From Nitrosomonas mobilis (GTDB taxonomy: Bacteria; Pseudomonadota; Gammaproteobacteria; Burkholderiales; Nitrosomonadaceae), in NCBI RefSeq assembly GCF_900103035.1, contig NZ_FMWO01000040.1, positions 1-64,000 on the forward strand: a DNA stretch of 64,000 bases, read 5' to 3'. The position numbers were made by a program, and so were the translations under genes. This document shows, in pieces, positions 33,439 to 42,420 of the stretch. Every line of letters begins with the position of its first letter. Position 1 is the stretch's first letter. The notes below the pieces were generated by a model. The model saw nothing but the letters and a program-made list of their open reading frames with translations, was not told where the DNA came from and did no database searches.

Positions 33439-34035
33439 ATGTTATTCAACAAATACACTGATGCGCAGGCCAATACCAAGCAGGAAATCCTTTTCATGCG
33501 CCTCCTGCTGGCAGGATCTGTGCTGATCATCGTACTGGAAAGTATGGCAATACTCAATTTACAGGGAGAAGCCCGGACGGTACTGGTGCCACCACAGATC
33601 AAGCAGAGTTTCTGGGTATCGAACAACGCAGTATCCAAAGAATACCTGGAAGAGATGGCCTACTGGTACGCCGGACTTGCGCTCAACGTCACACCAACCG
33701 GTATTGTTTACCAGAACGAACTTTTCCTCAAATACGCTCTGCCATCCGAGTTCGGCAGGCTATCTCAGGAAATGGCTTCCCGCTCTGATTTTCTGAAAAG
33801 AAACCAGACATCCTCGCAATTTTCGGTGCAGGACATCACTGTCGATGAAAAACACCTGCGAGTGGCGCTATCCGGCAAGTTGTATACGTGGGTGGCCGAT
33901 AAACGGGCGGGAGATCGTGATGCAACCTTCATGATTGGATTCAACTATCTAAATGGAAAACTCTATGTTTCTGATTTTCGTGAGACAACCCGGCAGAATC
34001 CTATGGATGATGATGCTGATGCTGCTAAGTCTTGA
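33439..34035 (+). CDS. traE: TraE, secretion channel protein
   Basis: The 198-residue product is the VirB8-like component: an N-terminal membrane helix (LLLAGSVLIIVLESMAIL), then VLVPPQIKQSFWVSNNAVSK and YLEEMAYWYAGLALNVTP, which are typical of TraE. I chose ATG 33439, 2 bp after the traL stop; an open frame continues upstream inside traL. It overlaps traK by about 80 bp if traK starts at 33953. Confidence 0.9.
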   Translation: MLFNKYTDAQANTKQEILFMRLLLAGSVLIIVLESMAILNLQGEARTVLVPPQIKQSFWVSNNAVSKEYLEEMAYWYAGLALNVTPTGIVYQNELFLKYALPSEFGRLSQEMASRSDFLKRNQTSSQFSVQDITVDEKHLRVALSGKLYTWVADKRAGDRDATFMIGFNYLNGKLYVSDFRETTRQNPMDDDADAAKS

Positions 34036-34678
34036 TATTTCGGCTGCCCAACTTTTACAGGGTGATCCAGATGAAACCCTGCATGCCACGGCATCCCGCG
34101 CGGAACCGACGCTCGTCCGGGTGGAAAGCAGGCACATTGCACGGGTATATGGGGCGGAGGGAGATTTCACTGCTGTTCCCGACAGTGAGACAGGTGCTGC
34201 CTATATCAAGCCGATGGCGGATAAATCTCATATCAGTCTGTTTATCACCGACGAATCCAAACATACCTGGAAATTGTTGCTGTCGATCACTGACAAGCCT
34301 GCCGACACCATCATAATCAAGCCAAAAAATAAGCCAGGTAAAGCGGTTGAAGCAGGTCTTGATATGGAACGCAACCGCGCCATCAAGCACGTGATTCTTG
34401 CACTGGAGTCGCCACAGAACTCAGGTATGGAGGCACGCGCAGTCAATCGGGTCGTGCCGTTATGGAACGATGTGATGTTTGTCCTCACCTCCACGCTGGA
34501 TGGTCGCTACACAGGGGAAAAATACCGAATAACGAATACATCCAGCCAGCAACTGGTAATCGATGAGCGCGAGCTTTACCGGGCAGGAGTCGTCGCCGTG
34601 TCAGTCGAACAACCAGTACTCAACCCAGGCGAGGTATCGGATGTATTCATTATTCTGGAGAATCCACATGAGCAATGA
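33953..34678 (+). CDS. traK: TraK, outer-membrane secretin-like protein
   Basis: The product of up to 241 residues is the VirB9-like component. A signal peptide (ILWMMMLMLLSLDISAAQ) precedes a beta-rich mature protein with YIKPMADKSHISLFITDE and a C-terminal YRAGVVAVSVEQPVLNPGE segment characteristic of TraK. The start is uncertain: ATG 33953 gives a long leader overlapping traE, and ATG 34007 gives a short one. Confidence 0.85.
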   Translation: MENSMFLIFVRQPGRILWMMMLMLLSLDISAAQLLQGDPDETLHATASRAEPTLVRVESRHIARVYGAEGDFTAVPDSETGAAYIKPMADKSHISLFITDESKHTWKLLLSITDKPADTIIIKPKNKPGKAVEAGLDMERNRAIKHVILALESPQNSGMEARAVNRVVPLWNDVMFVLTSTLDGRYTGEKYRITNTSSQQLVIDERELYRAGVVAVSVEQPVLNPGEVSDVFIILENPHEQ

Positions 34679-35912
34679 TTCTGCCACCAATTTTACTGAA
34701 TACCTCAAGAATCTATCGGTAAAAGCCAGACAAAATCTACTTTTGAGTGGGCTTGCAATTTTGTTTTTTTCGCTGGTATTTGGTGGAGTATATCTGTGGG
34801 ATAACCAGGAACCAATGTTGCTTCCTGACACAGATAAAAAACCGACAACGCGAAACATTACGACTCCGGGTGCGCAGGTTGACCCGCGAGAAGTCTGGAT
34901 GTCGCAATCATCTCAGCAGTTGCAGGAAATGGATGACCTGATTCGTGCCATGAAACAGCAGATAACAGATCTGGAGAGCAAGCAGGATCAGGAACCACAG
35001 CCTGGTAATTTTTTCGCCCCGTTACCGCCACCCGTACCGGAACCAGCCACCCAGACTGATGCCTTCCAAACGGAAATACCCCCACCGCAGCCCTATTTAC
35101 CGCCTCCGATGCCAGAGCCTGCTGTTGTTACCGCACCACCACCCTTGCCAGGCATTGCGGTATTTCAGATGACGGCAGCCAGCCCGCAGAATGCGCCCAA
35201 TACTCCACCCGAACCACCCAAAACTTACATTCCTTCAGGCACATTCATGAGATCGGTGCTATTGGGCGGGATGGATGCGCCAACTGGTGGCCAGGCACAG
35301 AACAATCCGATGCCCGCACTGCTTCGAGTGCAGGACAATGCTTTCCTGCCAAACCGCTACCGGGCGAAACTCAGAGAATGTTTTGTTCTGGGTTCCGGCC
35401 ACGGCGACATCAGCTCTGAACGCGCCCATATAAGACTTGAATCGCTCTCCTGCACACTCAAAGACGGCAAGGTCGTTGATGTGCCTGCCAAGGGCTATAT
35501 CGTAAGCGAAGACGGCAAAGCAGGATTACGTGGCAGGCTGATCAGCAAGCAGGGTCAGATAATCGCCAACGCGCTCATGACGGGCATCATTGCCGGTATC
35601 GGTCAGGGATTGCAGCAAAGCGCCACATCATTTTCAACCAGCGCCCTGGGGACGGTCGGCACTCTCAGTGGCACAGGCAACCAGTTTCGCGCCGGAATGG
35701 GGGCGGGTATCGGTCGCTCCCTTGATCGCGTATCCCAGTATTACATTCGCCTGGCTGAACAACTTTTTCCAGTCATCGAGGTCGATGCCGGGCGGGTTGT
35801 CGAAGTGGTCTTGACCAAGGGAATCGAATTCGAGATTGGAGATGGGCAGGAAATGATCAGCCTCGGTGAATCTCGCAACAAACTGCGCCGTATGGCGGGA
35901 AGGAGAGAATGA
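34668..35912 (+). CDS. traB: TraB, VirB10-like channel protein
   Basis: The 414-residue product spans the envelope. It has an N-terminal membrane helix (LAILFFSLVFGGVYLW), a coiled-coil stretch (QLQEMDDLIRAMKQQITDLE), and a long proline-rich linker around residues 110-180. The C-terminal TraB domain has FMRSVLLGGMDAPTG, ALLRVQDNAFLPNRYRA and ISSERAHIRLESLSCTLKDG. I chose ATG 34668, which overlaps the traK end; an upstream start at 34563 is unlikely. Confidence 0.92.
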   Translation: MSNDSATNFTEYLKNLSVKARQNLLLSGLAILFFSLVFGGVYLWDNQEPMLLPDTDKKPTTRNITTPGAQVDPREVWMSQSSQQLQEMDDLIRAMKQQITDLESKQDQEPQPGNFFAPLPPPVPEPATQTDAFQTEIPPPQPYLPPPMPEPAVVTAPPPLPGIAVFQMTAASPQNAPNTPPEPPKTYIPSGTFMRSVLLGGMDAPTGGQAQNNPMPALLRVQDNAFLPNRYRAKLRECFVLGSGHGDISSERAHIRLESLSCTLKDGKVVDVPAKGYIVSEDGKAGLRGRLISKQGQIIANALMTGIIAGIGQGLQQSATSFSTSALGTVGTLSGTGNQFRAGMGAGIGRSLDRVSQYYIRLAEQLFPVIEVDAGRVVEVVLTKGIEFEIGDGQEMISLGESRNKLRRMAGRRE

Positions 35913-36634
35913 TGGCACAACAAAGAATGATTGCCGCTATTGCAGTTTTGCTGATGGCATTTTCTGTCAAAGCCAATGATGTTACAGCCGAAATAAAAAG
36001 CCGTCTGCAAACACTCTATCCGGCTACCGAATTTACCCGTGTTCAGTCAAGCCGCATCAAAGGTGTATTTGAAGTTGTCATGGGCAAGAACATCGCCTAT
36101 ACCGATAGCGATGGTCGCTATCTGATCTTTGGACATCTGTTCGATATGTCGCAGCAACGGGATCTGACTGCCGAATTGATGGAATCCCTCAATCGGATTG
36201 ATATAAAAACCCTTCCTATTGTGGATGCCATAAAGACCGTTCATGGCAATGGAGAGCGCAGCCTGTTCGTTTTCTCCGATCCCGACTGCCCTTATTGCCG
36301 CAAGCTGGAAGAAGAGCTATCCAACCTTGATGACGTAACCATCTATACGTTTCTGTACCCGATCAATGAACTGCATCCGGAAGCAATCCATAAATCACGT
36401 CTGGTCTGGTGTGCTGATGACCGCGCCACCGCCTGGGCTGATCTGATGATCAATAGACAGTTACCGCAGTCAGCTGATGATTGCCAGAATCCCATTGATC
36501 AAAACGTGGCGCTTGCCAGACGACTTGGCATAGATGCCACACCCACTATGATTCTGGGCGATGGCAGCATGGTGCAAGGCGCAATACTTGTATCAGAAAT
36601 TGAAGCATTACTTGCCAAAGGAGAAAGAGAATGA
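35909..36634 (+). CDS. dsbC: DsbC-like disulfide isomerase of the transfer system
   Basis: The 241-residue product has a signal peptide (AVLLMAFSVKAND), a DsbC N-terminal dimerisation domain (RIKGVFEVVMGKNIAYTDSD) and a thioredoxin domain with FVFSDPDCPYCRKLEEEL (CPYC) and the cis-Pro loop DATPTMIL. It would fold cysteine-rich TraU, TraN and TraH in the periplasm. It lies between traB and traV, as in SXT-like elements, and overlaps both. Confidence 0.92.
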   Translation: MMAQQRMIAAIAVLLMAFSVKANDVTAEIKSRLQTLYPATEFTRVQSSRIKGVFEVVMGKNIAYTDSDGRYLIFGHLFDMSQQRDLTAELMESLNRIDIKTLPIVDAIKTVHGNGERSLFVFSDPDCPYCRKLEEELSNLDDVTIYTFLYPINELHPEAIHKSRLVWCADDRATAWADLMINRQLPQSADDCQNPIDQNVALARRLGIDATPTMILGDGSMVQGAILVSEIEALLAKGERE

Positions 36635-37290
36635 TCAAACCGTTTTTCTCAATTGCACTACTGTTGATACTTGGCGGATGTACCACACTCTCCGGGTACG
36701 ACGGCGGGAGCAAATTCGCGTGCAAGGCACCAGATGGCGTTTCCTGCTCATCGATGTCCGGGGTTTACGCGAATGCCGTTCAGAATAATCTTCCTGTCCT
36801 GGGCAAGAAAGGCAACCCGGACAATCCGCCTGCGTCCAGAAGTAATAAAGATAGTAAAGCGGATGATTCGTATCATCCAGCAGGAGTGGAAGCACAAGCC
36901 ACATCCACCATCATAGGCAATGCTCCCCGTTCTGGCGATCCAATTCTGATTAAACCCAAACTGCTGCGGGTCTGGCTCGCTCCATGGGAAGATGCTGATG
37001 GAGATCTGCATGATCAATCGTACATCTACATGCTTGCCGACTATGGCCGCTGGATTATCGAGCACAATCGGCAGCGCATTATCGATGAATACCGACCAAC
37101 ATCGCTAGTCTCGGGCCGAAGCCCTAAGGATATGGATAGCGAGGATTCTGCAAGAACGGCAGGGGTCCGGCCGTTCGCCCCATTGCCGCAACCACCACAG
37201 CCAACCCAGTATTCGGCACCGCCACCATCCGTTCCCCAACAGAATACCCCTTTATCACAGGACGACATTTATCCGGAGGACAGATTTTGA
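36631..37290 (+). CDS. traV: TraV, outer-membrane lipoprotein
   Basis: The 219-residue product has a lipobox (LGGCTTL) and the TraV segment FACKAPDGVSCSSMSGVYA with two conserved cysteines, then LLRVWLAPWEDADGDLHDQ and a proline-rich C-terminus. It is the VirB7-like subunit of the outer-membrane core with TraK and TraB. Its end overlaps the TTG start of traC. Confidence 0.92.
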   Translation: MIKPFFSIALLLILGGCTTLSGYDGGSKFACKAPDGVSCSSMSGVYANAVQNNLPVLGKKGNPDNPPASRSNKDSKADDSYHPAGVEAQATSTIIGNAPRSGDPILIKPKLLRVWLAPWEDADGDLHDQSYIYMLADYGRWIIEHNRQRIIDEYRPTSLVSGRSPKDMDSEDSARTAGVRPFAPLPQPPQPTQYSAPPPSVPQQNTPLSQDDIYPEDRF

Positions 37291-39845
37291 GCGCACTATC
37301 TGATTTAAAATCGATTTTCATGGGCGAAAGGATTGACCCATCTGATCTGGTGCCAAGAAAGCTTCTCAACGAGATCGCATCCATCCCTCGCCTGACAGGA
37401 ATTCTGCCGTATTCATCGTGGCTTCCCGAAGAAAGGCTTTTGGCCCTTGATAACGGCGCTTATAACGAAAAAGTTACGCATAACCTCGGATTCTGTATCG
37501 AAACACAACCGCAGACCGGCGCTAACGAAGAAATGGAGAGGGTATTGAGCAGCCTGTTCCTGTCATGTCCGCCTGGAACCGGTATTCAAATAACGCTTTA
37601 TGCCAGCCCGCATATTCTGCCGGTGTTGCGTAAGCAGTCCACGATGCTGCCGGTCGATCTTGAAGAAAATGGCTTGCGTAGCAACAACACTTTCCGCGCA
37701 TTATCTCGGCGCAGAATCGACTATTATCTACAAAACAAGGGGAAATCATTTTTTTCCAATCATTCCTATCTGCTGCGTAATTTCCGCTGCGTGGTATCGG
37801 TGGTATTGCCACTTGATCCCATATCCGTCACGGATATTGAGGAAGCGATCCGCATTCGTGAGTCGGTGCATTCGATCATGCGATCATCACTATTGCCGGG
37901 AATCGACTGGAAACCGGAAGATCTGATCAATTTTGTTGCGGATTTCTTTGATCATGAGCGCATGCTTGGCAACAGACGCAAGCTGATCGAATACGACGAC
38001 TCCCTTCCAATCCGGAGCCACATTTCCAGCACCGAGATTGCCTCGGCAGTTGCAGACTGCTTCATCAAGCAGCGCAAGAATGGGGGAGCGGAGACGGCAT
38101 TGCAATGCTTCTCGGTAACTCAGTATCCCAAGTATTTCCGGCTGGGCAACATGGATGCCATGATTGGTGATTATTTCCGGCTGGCACTGGCGATTCCCTG
38201 CCCATTCCTGATCACGATGGGAGCGGTCGTACAGGATTTCGAGACATCCAGAAACAGAGCCAGTATCAAGGCTGCACGCGCAACCCAGGCCGCAGAATCG
38301 GTGATGGCGAAATTCCAGCCCGATTTGCAGGATAGGAAACGTGACTGGGACATGGTGCTGCGTGCTTTTTCCAACGGTAGAAATGTCGTGCAGATGTATC
38401 ACCAAGTAGTGCTTGCCTCTCATCTGGAAGAAGCATCACGCTGCGAACATGCGGTTCGTTCCGTCTGGCAAGCCAGAGGTATTGATCTATCCAAAGATTA
38501 TTATCTTCAGCATCATGCGCTGGTAGCGGGTTTGCCATGTACTCTTACATCGTCACTACAGACTGATCTCAAGGTATTTGGCAGAATCGGCACCAAGACT
38601 TCCGATAACGCCATCATGACAAGCCCGTTACTTGCTGAATGGAAAGGCTCCGGCACGCCAGCGATGACTCTGTTTGGCCGACGCGGACAGATCATGTCAC
38701 TCGACCTGTTCGACAACAAAAGTGGAAACTTCAATTTCGCCGTAGCCGCCCTGTCAGGTTCTGGAAAATCAGTAATGGTCAACGAAATGGCATTCCGTTA
38801 TCTGGGCACGGGAGCGAAGGTTTGGATTATCGACATTGGAAGATCGTACAAAAATCTGTGCGAACTGCTCGGTGGAGAGTTCATCGAATTCACTGACGAG
38901 CGTCACAATCGTCTGTGTCTCAATCCCTTCTCAATGGTGATGGATATCAACAGCGACATGGAAATGCTGCTACCGCTGGTAGCACAGATGGCCAGTCCGC
39001 AGGAAAAGCTCGATAATTACGGCTACTCGCTGCTGGTATCCGCCATCAAGCGGGTATGGGAAGACAAGGGTAAGCACGCCACTATCACGGATATTTATGA
39101 TTTTCTGAAAAACAATAATTTGTCGGAAAATGATGAAAATATTCGAGATATGCACCGCCTGGCAACGGCACTGGAACCATATACCAAACATGGGGTATAC
39201 GCTTCCTACTTCGAGGGTGAGTCAAACATCCAGTTCACCAAAAATTTTGTCGTGCTGGAAATGGAAGAACTCAAGTCTAAAAAGAATCTGCAAACAGTGG
39301 TCATGCAACTGGTGATGTATCGCATCACTCAGGAGATGTACCTCGATCGGTCTTTGAAAAAGATTGTCATCATAGATGAAGCCTGGGATTTGATGGGAGC
39401 GGGTTCCAGCGCATCTTTCATTGAGGCAGGATACCGTCGAGCGCGAAAATACGGTGGGGCGTTCGGCACCATCACGCAATCCGTGGATGATTATTATAAG
39501 TCTGAGGCAACACGAGCCATGATCGAGAATGCCGACTGGCTGTTTCTGCTGCGCCAGAAGGCGGAATCCATCGAGCGGCTGGGGAAGGAAGGCAAGCTGA
39601 CACTCGATGAATACACTAAACGACAGATGACCAGCGTGAATACAGAGCATGGCATGTATTCGGAAATCTATGTTCATTGCCCGATGGGATCAGGTGTGGG
39701 ACGCCTGATACTCGACCCCTTCTCGATGTTGCTGTATTCCACTCGCGCAGAAGACTATGAAGCTATCAAATCCCTTACCAGTAAGGGGTTTGCCGTGACA
39801 GATGCCATTGAGATGATTCTGGAACAGAGGAGTAGCGCAGCGTGA
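37287..39845 (+). CDS. traC: TraC, pilus assembly ATPase
   Basis: The 852-residue product is the VirB4-like ATPase. Walker A is in VAALSGSGKSVMVNEMA (about residues 485-501), and Walker B in KIVIIDEAWDLMGAG. The RRARKYGGAFGTITQSVDDY segment and the ENADWLFLLRQ helix are typical. The N-terminal TraC domain includes WLPEERLLALDNGAYNEK. It starts at TTG 37287 with GGAGGA 5 nt upstream, overlapping the traV stop. Confidence 0.95.
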   Translation: MSALSDLKSIFMGERIDPSDLVPRKLLNEIASIPRLTGILPYSSWLPEERLLALDNGAYNEKVTHNLGFCIETQPQTGANEEMERVLSSLFLSCPPGTGIQITLYASPHILPVLRKQSTMLPVDLEENGLRSNNTFRALSRRRIDYYLQNKGKSFFSNHSYLLRNFRCVVSVVLPLDPISVTDIEEAIRIRESVHSIMRSSLLPGIDWKPEDLINFVADFFDHERMLGNRRKLIEYDDSLPIRSHISSTEIASAVADCFIKQRKNGGAETALQCFSVTQYPKYFRLGNMDAMIGDYFRLALAIPCPFLITMGAVVQDFETSRNRASIKAARATQAAESVMAKFQPDLQDRKRDWDMVLRAFSNGRNVVQMYHQVVLASHLEEASRCEHAVRSVWQARGIDLSKDYYLQHHALVAGLPCTLTSSLQTDLKVFGRIGTKTSDNAIMTSPLLAEWKGSGTPAMTLFGRRGQIMSLDLFDNKSGNFNFAVAALSGSGKSVMVNEMAFRYLGTGAKVWIIDIGRSYKNLCELLGGEFIEFTDERHNRLCLNPFSMVMDINSDMEMLLPLVAQMASPQEKLDNYGYSLLVSAIKRVWEDKGKHATITDIYDFLKNNNLSENDENIRDMHRLATALEPYTKHGVYASYFEGESNIQFTKNFVVLEMEELKSKKNLQTVVMQLVMYRITQEMYLDRSLKKIVIIDEAWDLMGAGSSASFIEAGYRRARKYGGAFGTITQSVDDYYKSEATRAMIENADWLFLLRQKAESIERLGKEGKLTLDEYTKRQMTSVNTEHGMYSEIYVHCPMGSGVGRLILDPFSMLLYSTRAEDYEAIKSLTSKGFAVTDAIEMILEQRSSAA

Positions 39846-40183
39846 AAAACCATATTCTTACCTGGGCACTGTCGGTCTTGTCTGCTGTCATCATTGGAGC
39901 GGCATGGATGCACACCCACCCTGTCCAGAAGTTCGTGACAATTGATCTTACCGGTCTTTTCAGTGAGTCCGCTGTCACATTCGCGCAGAGAAAGGATGAA
40001 TCTGCCCTGATAGAAGCGCAGGCACAGGCAATCCGCATCGACATGGCCTTACAGCAGTTGGCCAATAGTTGTGGCTGCTTCGTGCTCAATTCAGCAAGCA
40101 TCGCCAAACGGCCTGATGGTGCAAACAGCGGAAATATTGCAGATATGACCAGTTGGGTCAAATCCTATCTGGAACAGAAATAG
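39842..40183 (+). CDS. trbI: TrbI-like F-type transfer protein
   Basis: The 113-residue product has one N-terminal membrane helix (ILTWALSVLSAVIIGAAWM) and a periplasmic part with KFVTIDLTGLF, a pattern of F-type TrbI. Position between traC and traF-like genes fits. The GTG start overlaps the traC stop by 4 bp. Confidence 0.75.
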   Translation: MKNHILTWALSVLSAVIIGAAWMHTHPVQKFVTIDLTGLFSESAVTFAQRKDESALIEAQAQAIRIDMALQQLANSCGCFVLNSASIAKRPDGANSGNIADMTSWVKSYLEQK

Positions 40184-40184
40184 C

Positions 40185-40973
40185 ATGTGGCTTCATGTAT
40201 TCATCCTTCTCATCCTTCCCATCTCTGCCTGGGCAATGCCTGATGATGATTTCGCATCCAGTATCGATTACCCGTCGGTTTGGCAGTGCGACCGGAGCAA
40301 ATTCCTTTGGTATTGCGAGATCGATCCGGAAGAATTGCAGGAACAGCAGATAAGACTGGAAACGCCTCAAGAGACGGCAATCAGGAAGCTTGAAGAATTA
40401 CAGAAAGAACTTAAAGGCAGACGGGCGCTCGCTATTGTAGAGCCGACTCCCGAGAATATCGCATCCTACATCGATCTGCAAAACCAGTCTATGCAGATGG
40501 CATCTGTTTTTTCAGATGTCTGGCGCAGGGTGATCTGGCAAACTCCAGAACTCAATTATGAGCTGAAACATCCGGTCAACAACGCCGCACTCGACATTCA
40601 CAAGAAGACGACCCGTGTGGCGCAGGTGGATACGCTGGAGAGAATCAGGAATGATTGGGGTATCTTCTTTTTCTTCAAGTCCGACTGTCCTTATTGCCAC
40701 ATGATGGCGCAAACACTCCATTATATTGGCCAGGCACATGGCATCACAATTTTTCCGGTATCCCTCGATGGCAGTGCGTTGCCGCAATATCCCAATGCCC
40801 GCATGGACAACGGATTGGCAACCCAGATTGGGGTCACTGAAGTACCACTCATGGTACTGGGCAATGTTCACGACAAACGTATTGTGCCTTTGGGCTCCGG
40901 CGTAATTTCTTCACAGGAACTCATCGAACGTATTCACGTCCTGACCAGCACTCGACCAGGTGAGTCCTATTGA
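40185..40973 (+). CDS. traF: TraF, thioredoxin-like pilus assembly protein
   Basis: The 262-residue product has a signal peptide (ending SAWAM) and a C-terminal thioredoxin-like domain with FFFFKSDCPYCHMMAQTLHY (CPYC), the VTEVPLMVL cis-Pro loop and an N-terminal helical region with QLNYEL-type features (WQTPELNYELKHPVNN). The CxxC suggests redox activity, which not all TraF proteins keep. It overlaps no neighbour closely: traH begins 22 bp after its stop. Confidence 0.9.
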   Translation: MWLHVFILLILPISAWAMPDDDFASSIDYPSVWQCDRSKFLWYCEIDPEELQEQQIRLETPQETAIRKLEELQKELKGRRALAIVEPTPENIASYIDLQNQSMQMASVFSDVWRRVIWQTPELNYELKHPVNNAALDIHKKTTRVAQVDTLERIRNDWGIFFFFKSDCPYCHMMAQTLHYIGQAHGITIFPVSLDGSALPQYPNARMDNGLATQIGVTEVPLMVLGNVHDKRIVPLGSGVISSQELIERIHVLTSTRPGESY

Positions 40974-40995
40974 TCTCAAATTAAGGAATTCGGCC

Positions 40996-42417
40996 ATGAT
41001 AAAAGCCCGTTATTTATTGGCTCTGTTACTTACGCTGCAAGGCGGTCCCGCTTTCGCCAATATCAGCTCCGACATGCAGTCATGGTTTGACTCCATGGGC
41101 GCTTACAGCAACATTACGACCCCACAGGCTGTCCAGGGACAGACCGGTTCCTTTTATACCGGAGGATCGCTTTATATGCGCACTCCCGTGACCAGCTACC
41201 AGTTGGGCAGTCTTGCTGCACCTACCTTCCGGGCAGGCTGTGGCGGCATCGATATCCACGCAGGATCATTTTCATTTATCAACACACAGCAGTTCACAGC
41301 ACTGCTGCGCAATATAGCCAACAATGCGTTGGGCTACGCCTTCATGATTGCCGTTCAGACGATCTCCCCCGATCTGGCTGATTTGATGAAAAGTCTGCAA
41401 AACGCGGCACAGAGCGCGAACAGTCTGCTCAACATGAATTCCTGTCGCGCGGCGGAGGCATTGATCGGCATGACGTCGATGCCGCAAATGGCACAGAAAG
41501 CCAAAGAACAGGTAAATGCGCAAAGCAATGGCTCAAGTCTGATCAACAAATTCACTGATTCACTTGATGGCCTCTCGAAATGGGCTGGTGACTTCACGAC
41601 CAGGAAGGCGACATTGACCGAGACATCGCAAGCCGATCCATTACTCAAGAATTACCTCAATCCAGGCAATGTCGCCTGGAAAGCAATGAGCAATCTGAAT
41701 GCGCCGGATCACATCAAGGAATTGATGATGAGTCTGGTTGGCACGATCATCGTCAGGGCGACGGGAGACGCTGCTAACACGGAACCACAGGTGCTGAGTT
41801 TTGGCAAGATCCTTGAATTCAAGGATCTTGTCGGCAATGTGTCGCAGAGCAGCAAGACTATCAAGGTATGGCGCTGTACAAGCACGGATTGCGACAATCT
41901 CTTTGAGGATACGATCACGATCACTCCTTTTGCGTGGCGGGTTCGTGAAATCATCAGAAAAGGCACTGACAAAATTTATACCAGAGATCCACAGGGTTTC
42001 ACCGACACCGATACCTTCTTTCTCACGCAATCAACTACCCCTCTGTGGAAGCTGTTGTCGATGTCTGCAACCGTTCCTTTCTCCCAGGCGGCGCTCGATG
42101 AATACGCGGAGATTATCGCCACTGAAGTTTCTGCCAATTTCGCAAACACAGCGATCCGTGAAATGAACAAGGCGCTGGTACACGCACAGGGAGGCCAAGA
42201 CCCTGCCTCTACGAAAAGTATCGAAAAATTACAGGAAGATGCGGGCAAGGTCAGGACTGAGATGGCTGAAAGCATCTCCCTTGCCTATCAGAAGGGTATC
42301 GGCATTGCGGAACAGGCCAGAAACCTGCAAATGATCAATCAGACCATGATGAGCGCCGTATCGAATGATCTGCGCAATTCGCTATCACTGTTCAATTCCA
42401 ACATAGATCTCAAATAG
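40996..42417 (+). CDS. traH: TraH, mating pair formation protein
   Basis: The 473-residue product has a signal peptide (ending GPAFAN) and the TraH hallmarks: SWFDSMGAYSNITTPQAVQG, FRAGCGGIDIHAGSFSFI and a long helical C-terminal part. It acts at the outer membrane in pilus biogenesis. I chose ATG 40996 because the peptide after it is a clean signal; ATG-type starts upstream add polar residues. Confidence 0.92.
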   Translation: MIKARYLLALLLTLQGGPAFANISSDMQSWFDSMGAYSNITTPQAVQGQTGSFYTGGSLYMRTPVTSYQLGSLAAPTFRAGCGGIDIHAGSFSFINTQQFTALLRNIANNALGYAFMIAVQTISPDLADLMKSLQNAAQSANSLLNMNSCRAAEALIGMTSMPQMAQKAKEQVNAQSNGSSLINKFTDSLDGLSKWAGDFTTRKATLTETSQADPLLKNYLNPGNVAWKAMSNLNAPDHIKELMMSLVGTIIVRATGDAANTEPQVLSFGKILEFKDLVGNVSQSSKTIKVWRCTSTDCDNLFEDTITITPFAWRVREIIRKGTDKIYTRDPQGFTDTDTFFLTQSTTPLWKLLSMSATVPFSQAALDEYAEIIATEVSANFANTAIREMNKALVHAQGGQDPASTKSIEKLQEDAGKVRTEMAESISLAYQKGIGIAEQARNLQMINQTMMSAVSNDLRNSLSLFNSNIDLK

Positions 42418-42420
42418 ATC